A stretch of DNA of 64,000 bases from Zygnema circumcarinatum (Eukaryota; Streptophyta; Zygnematophyceae; Zygnematales; Zygnemataceae): contig CM074813.1 of the NCBI GenBank assembly GCA_037447605.1, positions 197,911-261,910 on the forward strand, in the 5' to 3' direction. Below, one piece after another: positions 1 through 18,200 of the stretch. Both the position numbers and the translations under genes were made by a program. Within the stretch, counting starts at the first letter, position 1; every line of letters begins with the position of its first letter. The notes under the pieces are model-generated. The model was not told the origin of the DNA. It did not search any database and saw only the letters and a list, made by a program, of their open reading frames with translations.

Positions 1-402
1 TCGCATCGCGCACAACATTATGAGCCAAGATGTATTTGCCGCCGAAAAAGGGAAAACCGCCCTCTTGCACATCGATCGAATCATCAGAATCACAATGAGG
101 AAAACCTTGCAATGGGGGGTGGGGGAGCCCGAGACGAAGTCGCTCTGCAAGCTGAAACTGGCCCGGAGTCAAACGAAGGGTGGAAAATATCGGGGTAACC
201 GCCAACCAAGCCCCAGCTCCGGGACCAGCACAAGAGCGAAGCCGAGCACGCGCAACATCAGAAGGAAGAGCCGCAATAAACTCAACAGCAACCACCTCAT
301 CAGTCAAAATGGGCGGACAATGCTGACGCATATACCATCGCTCTAAGGACGGACGACTTTTAATCGTTCTTTCTTGAGTGCTCTCCCATTTCTTTTTGTG
401 CT
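1..402 (-). pseudogene. retroelement-associated ORF fragment, runs off the left edge
   Basis: Reading leftwards from about 402, after a possible acceptor (TTTTAG), one frame stays open to base 1. It reads through GPGAGAWLAVTP, then LTPGQFQLAERLRLGLP and finally HNVVRDA. I recognise the order 'GAGAWL..P / FQ.A.R.RLGLP / C-rich block / RHN.VRDA' from reverse-transcriptase-linked hypothetical proteins that are repeated in many plant and algal genomes. The cysteine-rich block between the last two motifs looks degenerate here. This suggests an old, decayed piece of a non-LTR-type element. It could also be the last exon of a domesticated gene that continues outside the window. The family call is from memory. 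Confidence 0.45.
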
Positions 403-1355
403 AAAACAAAGCGTTCTTGATGTGCAGGACGACTCGGGGCTGGAATCAACTGCTGCATTAACTTAAGCTTGTCCAGCTTGGAATATTGTCAATGGTGGAA
501 AAGAAAACGCAAAACACAAAAAATTGCAAATACGTGGTGCTATAATCTAGAAATGATTTTAACAATCCCAGTTTTTAAGTACAAACTAGTGCCTGTAGTT
601 TTCAATCCCTTCTCCAGCTTACATTTGGTGAGGAAAGAATTATAAAAACCAAAGCCAAGCCATTGTTATAGACTAAGGCGGAAATAGCAGCGGGGGCAAG
701 AACGGAAAAATGGCGGAATGTGCAGTCAATGAATTACAGAGCACAGCTTCAAGAGCAACCCTCCCCGCCCCTCAACATCGAGCGACTCTTGTTTTAAATG
801 ATTGAAGACATTGAAAGCATTCTTTTACTACATAAAAAATGCTTTCAAATTTCAATTGCCTGCTCTGATCTCATAGTATATGCTATACAAGGATATGCGC
901 TAACACACAAATGGGTGATTTTTTCAAACGGAGAAAATGAATGGCTGCACATTTGCGGTGATAAGGACAGCTTCATGTGGGCCCCGTCTCTGCCCTTATC
1001 CATCCCTCACTCGGTCTCAACAATAAGAGCAGAGCCTGTCCAATCTGTGAATGGCGCTTCCACTTTCGGAGGAAAAACGACATGCAAAATTCTGTGATTC
1101 AAAGACTCCAAACGAGCATTTAGGGTTCGGCGATGGCTATGTCTACTCCATGGGACACTCCTCCTGCAATGGCTACCACCTTCCTTGTTAGCAGAGCCCT
1201 CCTCCTTCCATTCCAGAGGCTGAGGGGATGGCACCATCTTTGGCAGCCATGGCTGGCCCACCTGTCCCTCTGTGTTCTTGCCCCATGTGAAAACCGTTCC
1301 GTCATCTGTGACAGAACAACATCACCTTGTATCAAGAAACACAACATGCGGAAAA
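403..1355. other. intergenic, no gene recognised
   Basis: The stretch holds only short unsupported open frames and AT-rich sequence. I see no conserved protein motif, RNA gene or long repeat in it. Confidence 0.5.
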
Positions 1356-1357
1356 AA

Positions 1358-2557
1358 AACAGAGGGAGCGGGAGAGGGGAGCGGGGGAGGGAGCAGGAGA
1401 GGGAGAGGGAGAGGGAGCAGGAGAGGGAGCGGGAGAGGGAGAGGGAGAAGAAGAGGGAGAGGGAGAGGGAGAGGGAGAGGGGAGAGGAAGAAGGAGAGGG
1501 AGAGGGAGAGGGAGAGGGAGAGAGGGAGAGGGAGAGGGAGAGAGAGGGAGAGAGGGAGAGGGAGGAGAGGGAGAGGGAGAGGGAGAGGGAGAGAGAGGGA
1601 GAGGGAGAGGGAGAGGGAGAGGGAGAGGGAGAGGGAGAGAGGGAAGAGGGAGAGGGAGAGGGAGAGGGAGAGGGAGAGGGAGAGGGAGAGGGAGAGGGAG
1701 AGGGAGAGAGAGGGAGAGAGGGAGAGGGAGAGGGAGAGGGAGAGGGAGAGGGAGAGAGAGGGAGAGGGAGAGGAGAGGGAGAGGGAGAGGGAGAGGGAGA
1801 GGGAGAGGGAGAGGGAGAGGGAGAGGGAGTGGGAGAGGGAGGGAGAGGAGAGGGAGAGGGAGAGAGGGAGGAGGGAGAGGGAGAGGGAGAGGGAGAGGAG
1901 AGGGAGAGGGAGAGGGAGGGAGAGGGAGAGGGAGAAGGAGAGGGAGAGGGAGAGGGAGAGGGAGAGGGAGAGGGAGAGGGAGAGGGAGAGGAGGAGAGGG
2001 AGAGGGAGAGGGAGAGGGAGAGAGGAGAGGGAGAGGGAGAGGGAGAGGGAGAGGGAGAGGGAGAGGGGAGAGGGAGAGGGAGGGAGAGGAGAGGGAGAGG
2101 GAGAGGGAGAGGAGGAGGGAGAGGGAGAGGGAGGAGGGAGAGGAGAGGGAGAGGGAGAGGAGAGGGAGAGGGAGAGGGAGAGGGAGAGGGAGAGGGAGAG
2201 GGAGAGGGAGAGGGAGAGGAGAGGGAGAGGGAGGAGAGGGAGAGGAGAGGGAGAGGGAGAGGAGAGGGAGAGGAGAGGGAGAGGGAGAAGGAGAGGGAGA
2301 GGAGAGGGAGAGGGAGAGGGAGAGGGAGAGGAGAGGGAGGAGAGGGAGAGGGAGAAGGAGAGGGAGAGGGAGAGGGAGAGGGAGAGGGAGAGGGAGAGGG
2401 AGAGGGAGAGGGAGAGGGAGAGGGAGAGGGAGAGGGAGAGGGAGAGGGAGAGGGGAGGGAGAGGGAGAGGAGAGGGAGAGGGAGAGGGAGAGGGAGAGGG
2501 AGAGAGGGAGAGGGAGAGGGAGAGGGAGAGGGAAAGAGGGAGAGGGAGAGGGAGAGT
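1358..2557. repeat. (GGGAGA)n purine minisatellite, about 1.2 kb
   Basis: The plus strand is an almost pure purine array of GGGAGA hexamers with sporadic GGAGA, GAAGGAGA and AGAGAG variants. All frames are open only because the unit lacks stop codons, which gives artificial Arg-Glu, Gly-Glu or Ser-Pro polymers on either strand. It lies about 660 bp beyond the 3' end of the G-patch gene. Long homopurine tracts of this kind can form triplex or G-rich structures and are prone to length change. Confidence 0.95.
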
Positions 2558-3218
2558 GAGGGGACGTACATTAACTGAATGGCAACGTTTCATGCTTAAA
2601 ATGGCCGTTGGACGGGTAGTAGGACTAGCTAGACAGCGCGTTTAAAGTAAACCTAACCTAGAAAATAATTGGAACTTGTAGTTTGTACATGCCCGCAGAA
2701 CCAAAGGGCGAAAAACTGAGTTTTTTACGAAAAACTGAGCGTCTTTGTTATCAACGAGATGGGGCAAGCCTGCGCTCAGACCTGCTTTTATTCGCACTTT
2801 CCGGAGGGCGCGAGGCGACGCGGGACCTCGTCCGAATGTGAGCTAGAAAAATGGACCACAAAAACATGTCGTTCTGTTAATGGCTCGCCTCGCTCTCCCC
2901 GGGACACTGCGCCTGCATCTCGCTGGCGGACGAGTACTGCAACATTCAAAGCGAAAAACTCAAGTTTAGGGCAACAAACCTACGGCTCCCATCGATGACG
3001 CTGACTCTGAATTCCTCATTTCCTTCCCAGAAAAGTGAACGAATAAATAAATGAACTAACAAAAGAGAGGTAAACGTTCCTCGTAAAAGCCTTAAATGAT
3101 AAGTTTCCTTCTGGTGTGTATCCACAAAGGGGATGGTGTCCGTTACTGATGACATTTCTAGCCCTGGCAGGAAACTAAAATCGCTACAATTCCTGAGTAT
3201 TCTACAATGGATTTTCAG
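2558..3218. other. intergenic, downstream of the G-patch gene
   Basis: No coding signal is recognised. It probably contains the 3' UTR and polyadenylation region of the minus-strand G-patch gene. Confidence 0.4.
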
Positions 3219-4727
3219 CTATTTCATAGAAACACTGCCGACAGTTTCTACCACTGGAGAAGATGCTTCAGTTCCACCCACTTGGCAGCCGCAGTATATG
3301 CAGTAAAAGTATTCTTTTCGAAGTCGAAGTAGAAGTTGATCCAGTACCTGCCAAACACAGGGAAGGGAAAGGAAGGGGAGGGGGAAACCAGAGGGGCACA
3401 GGATACCACGTGTGAATATGTGAGACTGTCTACGTTTATGTTCAAACCCTAAAATCTATCGGCGAATTGTCTGGCAAGGAATTCGTCTTTATGCAAATCA
3501 AGAAGAAAAAAGTATTCCCTTAAACAGAACGCTGCCTAGGGCCCATGTAAGGTCCTCCCTCCCCTTCCGACTGGCTCTAACGAGGAGTCAATTACAAAAT
3601 TGAGCACGAATGAAATCCACGCAAACGGCACTCATGGGTAGAAAAGGGACTACATAATTTGGGGTCAATAAAAGGAAAGCAAACAGAAGAAGGGTGTGAG
3701 GGAGAATGGGGGCCAGAATTGAAAGAACTTATCCGTATACCTCTTGTGTCGCCTCCTCCTCCTCTTCCTCTTCCTCCTCGCCCTCCTCTCCCTTCTCTCC
3801 CCTCGCATCCCTCCCCGTCCTTTCCATGAGCTCCTTTTCTCGTTCCCGTTTCCGTTTCCGTTGATGTTTCCGAATCTCCTCCCCGTCCTCGTCCTCATCC
3901 TCAAACTCATCTCCCCCCCCCAAGGCCCCTCCCCCCCTCCCTCCTCCCCCCTCTCCCTCCCGGCTCGACCCGAGCGTAGCCTCATCCAACATTGCCAACG
4001 CGACCCCGCATTTCCGAATATCACGTTTTATTTTCCTCTCCTCCCACTGCCCGCGTCGCAAACTTTGATATCCCTCCTCCAATTTCGCAAAAGATTGTTC
4101 CTTGTGTTCGCGCCGCCTCATGAATTTCTCCTCCTTTCGTTCCCTTTCCTCCTTCACAACTTCGTCTCGCCCCAGCCCGCCTCGCCCCTTCTTTAGATCA
4201 ATGCCTAAGGGAAGAACCCGCCCATGTCCCGACCTCCCGAGAGCTTCGCCCGCTTTATACCCCATTTGCTGCAGAAGTTTGAAACCGATGTTTTCGCTCG
4301 GAATCGAAGTCTGCAAACCCCTTTGGCGCAACGCGTGCTCGCTGACCTCCCTCGCCTTGGGTCGATCTCGATCATCTCGCACTGCTGCTTGGGGCCGGGA
4401 CACCTTCGCTTTTATCGACCCCTGAAAAAGGGAGTTCGTATAATTTCCCTGGGGAAGAATTTAAAATTGAATGCACACAACATGTGATAAAAAAAATGTC
4501 AGCATGATGACGTGCTTACCAGTTTTCATGTATAGAATCAACATGAGATGCAGATAGATGCTAGCAACACATGTCCCATCTGCCCGATTCAGCACGTGAC
4601 ACGTGTCACACACCCGCTTGGAGGAAGCAGGCTTCTGCTCTTCTTCTACAGGGACGAACAAGCTGACGTCAGCCATGTAGTCATCGACGTCATCCTGTTC
4701 CCGGCCGCCTCCGCTCTCCTCCGCCAT
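3219..4727 (-). CDS. GPATCH11: G-patch domain protein, GPATCH11/CCDC75-like
   Basis: Three exons on the minus strand: 4727-4614, 4421-3741 and 3347-3219, all joined in phase 0 with GT-AG borders, giving about 307 residues. Exon 1 encodes an acidic N-terminus with DDYMADVS, like the EDDYMSD start of animal GPATCH11. Exon 2 carries the G-patch at about residues 81-123 (GFKLLQQMGYKAGEALGRSG then GRGGLG), followed by a Lys/Glu-rich helix and an acidic tract. Exon 3 encodes LRKEYFYCIYCGC, matching the C-terminal CxxC segment of the family (DUF4187). G-patch proteins usually bind and activate DEAH-box helicases in splicing; that role is inferred here from the family. The Arg/Lys/Glu-rich region at 3750-3950 is low complexity. 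The gene is divergent from the MRS2-type gene, with 475 bp between the start codons. Confidence 0.88.
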
Positions 4728-5202
4728 GGGGGCCGCCCGCTGGCTGTCCCTGAACCCTAAATTCTAGACCATGCACAACTCTAAAACCCTGAGCATGCCA
4801 GAAGCTGCAAAGCACTCCTCCAAAACTCAAAATTTCTGGAACCAGAAAATTCTACATTCAAAGAAACCCGAAAAACCTTGAAGTCGCTCAAACTGAGGCA
4901 AGTAGGAACCCCAGCAAAACTCAAAAAACCACAGGTTTTTCGTCCCAACCCAAGTTTTTGTTTGCAGCAAAACTGGCTCAGCTGTCCGTACATAATTCGT
5001 ACAGTGATGTACGAATTTTCGTACCTCGCTACTGAGCAACATGGAAATAATGTCACGTCACGTCACGTGACAACACTGACGCTAACTGTAGCAGGGAATT
5101 TAACCGTTTTACGGCCCCTTCTCCGAGCATGGAAACCCTGAAGCCCCTTTTTTGAAATCCCTCAGTCCCCGCCTTCAGAACTCGAGGCAGAGGGCGGCAG
5201 CC
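4728..5202. promoter_or_regulatory. 475-bp head-to-head promoter region (G-patch / MRS2-type gene)
   Basis: The start codons of two divergent genes flank this short region, so it probably drives both. It contains a 9-bp inverted repeat, AATTCGTAC/GTACGAATT (4994-5017, 6-nt loop). At 5051-5072 three ACGT cores lie inside a second inverted repeat with 8-bp arms, TGTCACGT/ACGTGACA. ACGT cores are typical binding sites for plant bZIP and bHLH factors. Bidirectional use is an inference. Confidence 0.55.
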
Positions 5203-11249
<6,047 letters not shown>

Positions 11250-11947
11250 GCTATTCTGCACCTTAAATAAAGTAACATATGACCTCACCTTTTGTTTTTA
11301 GTCTCATCTATTATAGGACACCTGTTATGCAAACGGCTATTATCCCATTTCCTTTAAACTATTGGAGTGGGCCCGGCCGTTAGCATGTGGTGGATCTCAG
11401 AACAGTGGATCCAACCAGGGGCTCTTGCTGGTTAAGGATAGGCCTACCTCTGATTTCCTAAGCTCTGTTCAATAGTGGATCCGATTGATGTTTCGTAGTG
11501 GACTCGCGCGTGGGACGTTGGGACCAATAATGTCATTGATTCCACATCCTTAGGTTGAAAGGGTCGCATACTGTAGTCCGTACATTGGCGAAGCATGTGC
11601 ATATCTTGTTGCATACCAATGCAATAAATGTAATTTTATTTTTATTTTTTTAATTCTTATGTTTTCGTTTCCGTTTCTTTCTCCCTTGAATCATAATAAT
11701 TTTGTAGATGAGAAACATGTACGCAAATGATGTTCATCTTTTTTACTGCTAATCTGCCACAAGTGCCAGGAACACTCCTGGTTGGCTAATCGCCATTCCG
11801 GATTTACAAGGAAAAAAAAAAAAAAAAAAAAAAGGACTTTTAAGCTTTTTTGTTCCTTTAATAATACACTGTCCACAGACGTACCCTTTTTTCTGCTGTT
11901 CTTCAAGGTTCAAGTCAATTCAATCTCTCGTCCATCAGTGCCCAATG

Positions 11948-12045
11948 GAGCCAACCAGACCATATCGAGCCAAACGGATCCATACCGAGCCAATCGAATC
12001 ATATCGAGTCAAACCGAGCCATATCGAGCCAAACTGAGCCACAGG
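11948..12045. repeat. 20-bp tandem repeat, about five diverged copies
   Basis: Units start with GAGCCAA or GAGTCAA and follow the pattern GAGCCAAACGGATCCATATC with base changes and one-base indels. The array ends about 220 bp upstream of the CTC1 start codon, in its probable promoter or 5' UTR. Confidence 0.75.
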
Positions 12046-12266
12046 GATTTGGCCTACCAATACCTGCCGACAAACGACAGGCGTAGCACAGTTCTAGGGG
12101 CGGTGAAACTGGCACATGTAGCCTCAGTTCGAGATCCCGTCACCCTGTAGTTGCGCTCAACGCATGGAACCGCGAAGGCGGGAAAGCGCGATTGTGCGTT
12201 CAAATCTCAGTCTCTCCTCTCCTCGCGAGGAGGAGAGCACGCCTCGCTGGAGCGCTGACGGCAGCC

Positions 12267-15200
12267 ATGGCGGACCCTCGCCCCCCTTTGGAGCTTATGC
12301 CGATTTCAGAGCTTCTTGCGTACGATTATGGATGCTGCGGGAGGGTTTCCGCTTCTCTCTGCTCTCAGATACTGCAAAAATTCGAACTAGGGTTAGAGTT
12401 CAGGGAAGGCGAGACGGTGCAGGGGTCAGGGAGCCAGCGAGAGGCGGAGTCCGTTGAAGGGGTTCAGGGCTTCGCGGCACGGGATGAGGGAATAGCCTGT
12501 GGAGGCTTCCAGGGTTCAGAACCGTCGCCTGAAGTTAGGGCTAACGTCACGAAGAGGACTAGGAGTTTAGAGCAGGGTTCAGGGCAGCAAAAGAAGCACC
12601 GAAAGCTCGACAATGATGGGGAAGGGCGTTCCATGGCGGCTCCGTTCAGTGCAGGTGGACGGCTCCTTCCCTTCATTCCTCGTGTCGTCACAGGGAGGCT
12701 TCAAGCGTGCCCTCCTGATGACGTCACCCCGGAGGTCGACTCTGGGAATAAGACAAACGCCGCCGCAAGGAACTGCCACTCACAGGGCGACACGTGGCGG
12801 CTTGTTGATGAGACAGGGGCGGTGGACTGCGTGCTGCTTGCGCAAGAGCACCACGTGGAGGGGGCCCTGGTCGTGCTGACGTCATGGAGCTTCGCGCCGG
12901 GGGCATCGGAACCGCTTGACGACGTCAGCCCTAATGAGCGTGCTCGTGATGGCCTATCAGGAGGTGCCACGTGTCAGCAGGTGAGGCAACAGAAGGAGCT
13001 TCTAGAAGCCTCCAGAAGGTTCCTCCGGCCGCTCCTCCACATTGGGTCCCTGGTCATATTGAAGAGGCCGCAACCATTAGACACTGGAAACTGTGAATAC
13101 CCAGAAATCCCGAAAGCTTTAGAATCTCCCAGAGCCCCGGAATGCCCTAAAACCCTGAATGCTAAATTCCCTCCGCTTAAACCCTCGCGCCTGAAAGTCT
13201 CCCTCTGTGGCGTTCTCCGCTCCCTAAGCCCCATCTGGGAGAAGCCGCCGTCTCGCTCGGCCAGCGCATCGGTCGGCGGAGCCAATGAGGGCGCGCCAGC
13301 TGGCAAGTGGAAAGGCTTCCTTGCTGAGCTCGGGGCGTGTCCTAACTGCATTCGAAATACGAAGAAAACTGAAACAGAAAACGACGGTAATAATGAATCG
13401 ATGAGTTCTACAGGTTTAAGCGAAACCGGAGAACGGAAAACTTTTGGCAGCAATTGCTGTGCTACCTCAACGGAATTGGCTTCAAATTTCCTTAGGCGGC
13501 ATGGATTTCGGCGGCTTGTTCACGTGCTGGCACCGACACACGTCTATTTTGAGGGTTGCCAGCTGGCAAGGCAGTGGCCTGCCATGTCAGCAGGAGTCGG
13601 ACGGTGCATAATTATAACGGAGGTTCTACGGAAGCGGCTGTTAGCAGCACAAAACAGAACGGAACGGACCGTCTACCTGGCGGGTTCTATGACTCTCGCA
13701 GTGCCAGGTGGCGGCCTTCTGGGTATGACACGTGGCAGCAGAGCGAACGAGGAGGATTGCCAGGTGGCGAGCCGCGATTGGAGCACAAAACGTAGTGACT
13801 TTTCGTACATTGGAGAGGTGACAGGTGTCCATTACGACGGAGCTTTGGTGGATCTTGACGGTGGAGCAGTGATCCTCGTAATGACACATGTCAACCTCTC
13901 ATTCGTCCCTGGCCTTCAACTAGGAGCTCTTGTACGTCCTTCCCCCCTTTCCCCTTAGTTGTAAATCAATGCATTTAGGTCTCTCTCTCTTAAAGTGAAG
14001 GTTATTGGGTTTCCGTCAAGTTCTAGGGAATTAAGGATTTAAACCTTACACCTCATAAACATTGAAGTTATAATAAACCCTGAAAGGCTTTAATTACCTC
14101 CTTTCGGTTTGTCGGGCAAATGCGAAGAGGCGTGACAAATCTTTCTTATTGTAGTCGAATCGACATTTCAATTTTTTGGCAGTTCTTTCTTAGAGTGTAT
14201 GACAGCAAATATTTCCGAATGCTGTCCAAGTATATCTTGATTCCTTTACATGCTTATCGGTGATTCGTGGTTCTCTGTATTGTCTAAATAAGGACATTGA
14301 ACGACATTTTAAGGACAATAGCCGAGAAAGGCCGTATACTTTCCACACTATATCCAGTCCAACCTCGTTAGTAGAAATAACTCAATGCCCCAAATCGTTA
14401 GTTATCCCTACCGACGAGTTTTTCTCTCGTTTCTTGTTGTCCTGAATGTCAGGTGGCGGTCCGCCATTCGCATGTTCAAACTTTCCGAGAAGGTTCCGCG
14501 AAGTTTCCACTGTGGCTGGGCCTATGCCTTCATTCCCACGTGGCTGTGGTCCGCTTTTCGCCACTTGGCAAACCGTGAGTGGCTGGTCGAGATTCACAGA
14601 ATTGTGAAACTGTAGAAAAATTCACTTTGGTTGGTTTATCCACCTTGGTCCTGATCTTCATCTTTGTCTGAGTGGAACTCTCTACCTTTACCACTCCTCT
14701 CCTCCCTCTCCCTGTCCCTCTCTCTCTCTTTCCCTTTCACAGTCTATCTCTCTATCTACCTTGTCATTTCATGCAACTGGACAGTGTCCACTGGATGATT
14801 TTTCTATGTGCTGATTGGTGACGGTAGGGCAGGCAAATAAAACTGTTGGGACAAAGACATCGTTTTCGTCGAAAGTTGGACCTTCTGCCCTTCTCAATAG
14901 CAGCGTGGTGAGTTGGGCCACCCCCTCCCCTCTCACTCACTCACTCACTCTCCCCCCCTGCTCCCTCCCTCCCTCCCTCCCTCCGAATGAATGAATGAAA
15001 GTCGGATCTCGCATGTGAAGGGTGGCAGGTACTTCCGGAATCTTCAAAAGTTGGAACAAAAATTCGGTGATTTCAAATTTTGTCAATCCGAGTCCACTGT
15101 GGTATGGCACTTTTTGACACTCCTTTCGAATACCTTCATTTGCCTTTGTCCAATAATTTTTTCATTTTTATAAACTGTTCAGGTATCAAGGTCATTGAAA

Positions 15201-18200
15201 CCAATTCAGATCGTATAAAGACAAAGCGAGAGAAGCGGAGGAGTTGTGAGATTCGCAACTGAAAAATGAACATTTTAGACCCTAATACTTTTATGCGACT
15301 AGTGATGCTTGAAGAACAGAACTGACAACATCTCTCTCACTGCCTCAGCACTCTGCCTCTCATCAGCGTGCCAGCTGGAAGCAGCTGATTGGCCGGCTCG
15401 ACAGTTACGTGGCGGCATGCCACGTGCTGCCAACTCCATTGAAGCGTGTGAGGTTCCTTCCATTTCATTTTTCCCTTCTGTTGTGAAATTTATACCTTTA
15501 AGCTCGAAGTGTTTGTATCGGACTTGAGTCTAAACTCCGAACACTTTAGAAAATAAAATAACATTTGTAAGCCCGTCTACTCTCTATTCCCTCCCCCTCA
15601 CTCCCCTCTCCCCTTCCCCTTCTACCCAAGCCCTCCTCTTCCTCTGCCTCTCCCATCCCCAGCATAGAGGAGATAATTCTTGATGCAAAACCTTCTGCGT
15701 ATACACATTAACATTCGTTTTGTCTTCTTTGATTTTGTTACCTTTGCATTATATTTGATATGTTCCTTTTACGCCTTTTTTCTGCAGGATGTTTTTGAGG
15801 AGTTTATGGGGCATGACTCAGCTTGCCAGCTCAGCCGTTTGCCTCCACCTGGCAGCTGTCCATTGGTGCGCCATCAATACATCCTTCATTCAGCTCGACC
15901 ATGCCAGCTAAGCACAACAGGCTAACAGTTCCGTTTTCCGTTGAGTAGTGCGTATCAGATTTCTGAGAAAGGTCAAAAAATCAAACGGCCTGGCAGGTTT
16001 GCACAATGGCTGAATTGCGCCAGCTGGCGCATTCCCATTGGCTGAAAGCAGCCTCAAGCAATGTTGGATCGAAACCGACCAATGGGATGAGCTCGTGGGA
16101 TGAGACAGCGCTGAGCTGGCACCACGTGTCGGGCAGGGAGTTGGGCATCACCTTGATGGCAATTTTGCAGGTTAGCTGCAAAGGCCCCCAAAGCAACGGA
16201 GCCCCCTCCCACTCCCCCCCTCCCCCTCCCCCTCCCCCTCCCCCTCCCCCTCCCCCTCCCCCCTCCCCCTCCCCCTCCCCCTCCCCCTCCCCCTCCCCCT
16301 CCCCCTCCCCCTCCCCCTCCCCCTCCCCCTCCCCCTCCCCCTCCCCCTCCCCCTCCCCCTCCCCCTCCCCCTCCCCCTCCCCCTCCCCCTCCCCCTCCCC
16401 CTCCCCCCTCCCCCTCCCCTCCCCTCCCCCTCCCCCTCCACTCCTTCTCCCTCCCTCCTCACTTTCTCCCCATGTCTCGTCCCCTCGCCCCTCCTCCTAT
16501 CTCTCCTCCCTCTCCGTCTGCCTCGCCCGCCTTCGTTGTCGCCTTCTCATTGCACTGTGGCGGTGACAGGTGGCGGAAGACTCCGGACACGTCCAGCTGG
16601 CGGATGCCACGGGAGCTGCTGACGTGGCACTGGTGGGCTGTGCCCTTGACCCGGCCTCCCACCTCGGAGAGATCTGCGCGGTGGGGCCACAACTTTGCTC
16701 AAAAAAATTATCACATTTTTTTACTCAAGCAGATACAAGAACAGATGCCTTCCCTCAAACCCTAACTGGTGCACCCCTTAAACCAGACCTTGAAATCTCT
16801 TCTAAATTCCCTGAATTTGCTGAATTCCCTTCCCTTCAAAACTATGGAAACTTTCAGCTTGTTTAGGAACTTCGTTTCATCATCTGAGTGACTGAAGGGC
16901 AGCCAATGAGGACTCGCCAGCTGGCGAAGCTGATGATCCACCAATTGGAGCGTGCCAGGTGGCGGAATTTGAGCTGGTTCTAGAAGGCTTTACTGGCCCG
17001 CCTCTGCCGCCTCGACCAATCAGAGAGCAGGAGAGAACTCAGAAATGGGCAAAGGAAAGCCTGGGAACATATCGGAACACAAAAAAGTTTGAGCAGGACT
17101 GCCCGCTGCCCTGGGCAGACCTGTACGAGAAAAGCTCAGAAGTATCTCAGGAAGTGGCTGAATCGGGGACTCGAAAGCCAAAATTGACAAATTTTTTTGT
17201 TCGGTGTCGGTCCAGTGACGTAATTTTTTTGGAGAAGAAAGAAAATGGGCTGAAAAAGCTGAGTGCGATGCTGCAAAAGGCACACTTGGGACATGGAAAG
17301 CAACTTCAAATGGTGATCATTACTCATGTTCACCATTTGGCTCGGAAGGTGAGATGTCTCATTCTAACGGCCTTTCCATGTTTCCTGTGCAGCTCAGTTT
17401 CGTTGAACTTCAGAAGTGCCCCCCCCTCTCTCTCTCTCTCTTTCTCTCGCTCTCTCTCGCTCTCTCTCTCGTTCTCTCTCCCTCTCTCTCCCTCCCCCTC
17501 CCTCTCCCCTCCCCTTTGTGTTTGAACAACATTGCCAGTGCTGTAACCTTGACAGACTTTTCATCACAGCATTTAGGTTGGAAACACATGGCATGTCCCT
17601 GAAAGACAATTTTCTGGCCTGTGCCTGCAGGCGGCTCTAGCCAATGTGGTCGCGCCACGTGGCAAGGACCTGAGCTTTGTCGCTCATGCAATTCAGCTGC
17701 CGCTGCGCATCGTTCTCGGGGAGTCTCAGGAAGTTTCAGCAAAGGTTTGTCCTTTTCTGGCCAACTTTCCAGACAAAGCGAAGCGGGGGGAGAGAGAAAG
17801 AGAGAGAGTGGGAGGGAGAGAGAGAGAGAGAGTTCCAAAATTGGGGCTTCTCGCTGACATGAGCTCTACACTTGGATTTGTCTGCTCCTCTCCTGTAAAC
17901 GTGACAGGTGGCAGCAGGGGAGCCGTCGCCGAGCACTCCACTTCCATGCATGGAAACGGTGGAGCAGTTCCGTTGTGGGCCGTCATCTGGCCAACCGAAT
18001 GGCGGCACGTGGCAGAAAGGCAATGAAAGTAGGTGTAGAGTTAAATGGATGGCGGCAATCGATGAGGATGCTGGAACGGAAACGGAAAGGGAAAACTGTT
18101 GCATGGAAGCAGTTGTGGAAGCCATGGATGGGGCTGCGGCGGAGAAGCTGCTCTTGGAGGTGACGGATATGGCCGCCCTCCAATTTAAGGTGCGGAATCA

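Noticed and set aside
1120-2645. Long open frames of Ser-Pro, Arg-Glu or Gly-Glu repeats on both strands
   Set aside because: They are translations of the (GGGAGA)n array, whose unit has no stop codon in any frame; there is no start context or non-repeat domain.
16570-16866. CTC1 exon 8 read through to the stop at 16866
   Set aside because: Joining 16680 to 16959 gives [14 protein letters not shown], which fits the family order; the extra 60 residues are not needed. RNA evidence could reverse this.
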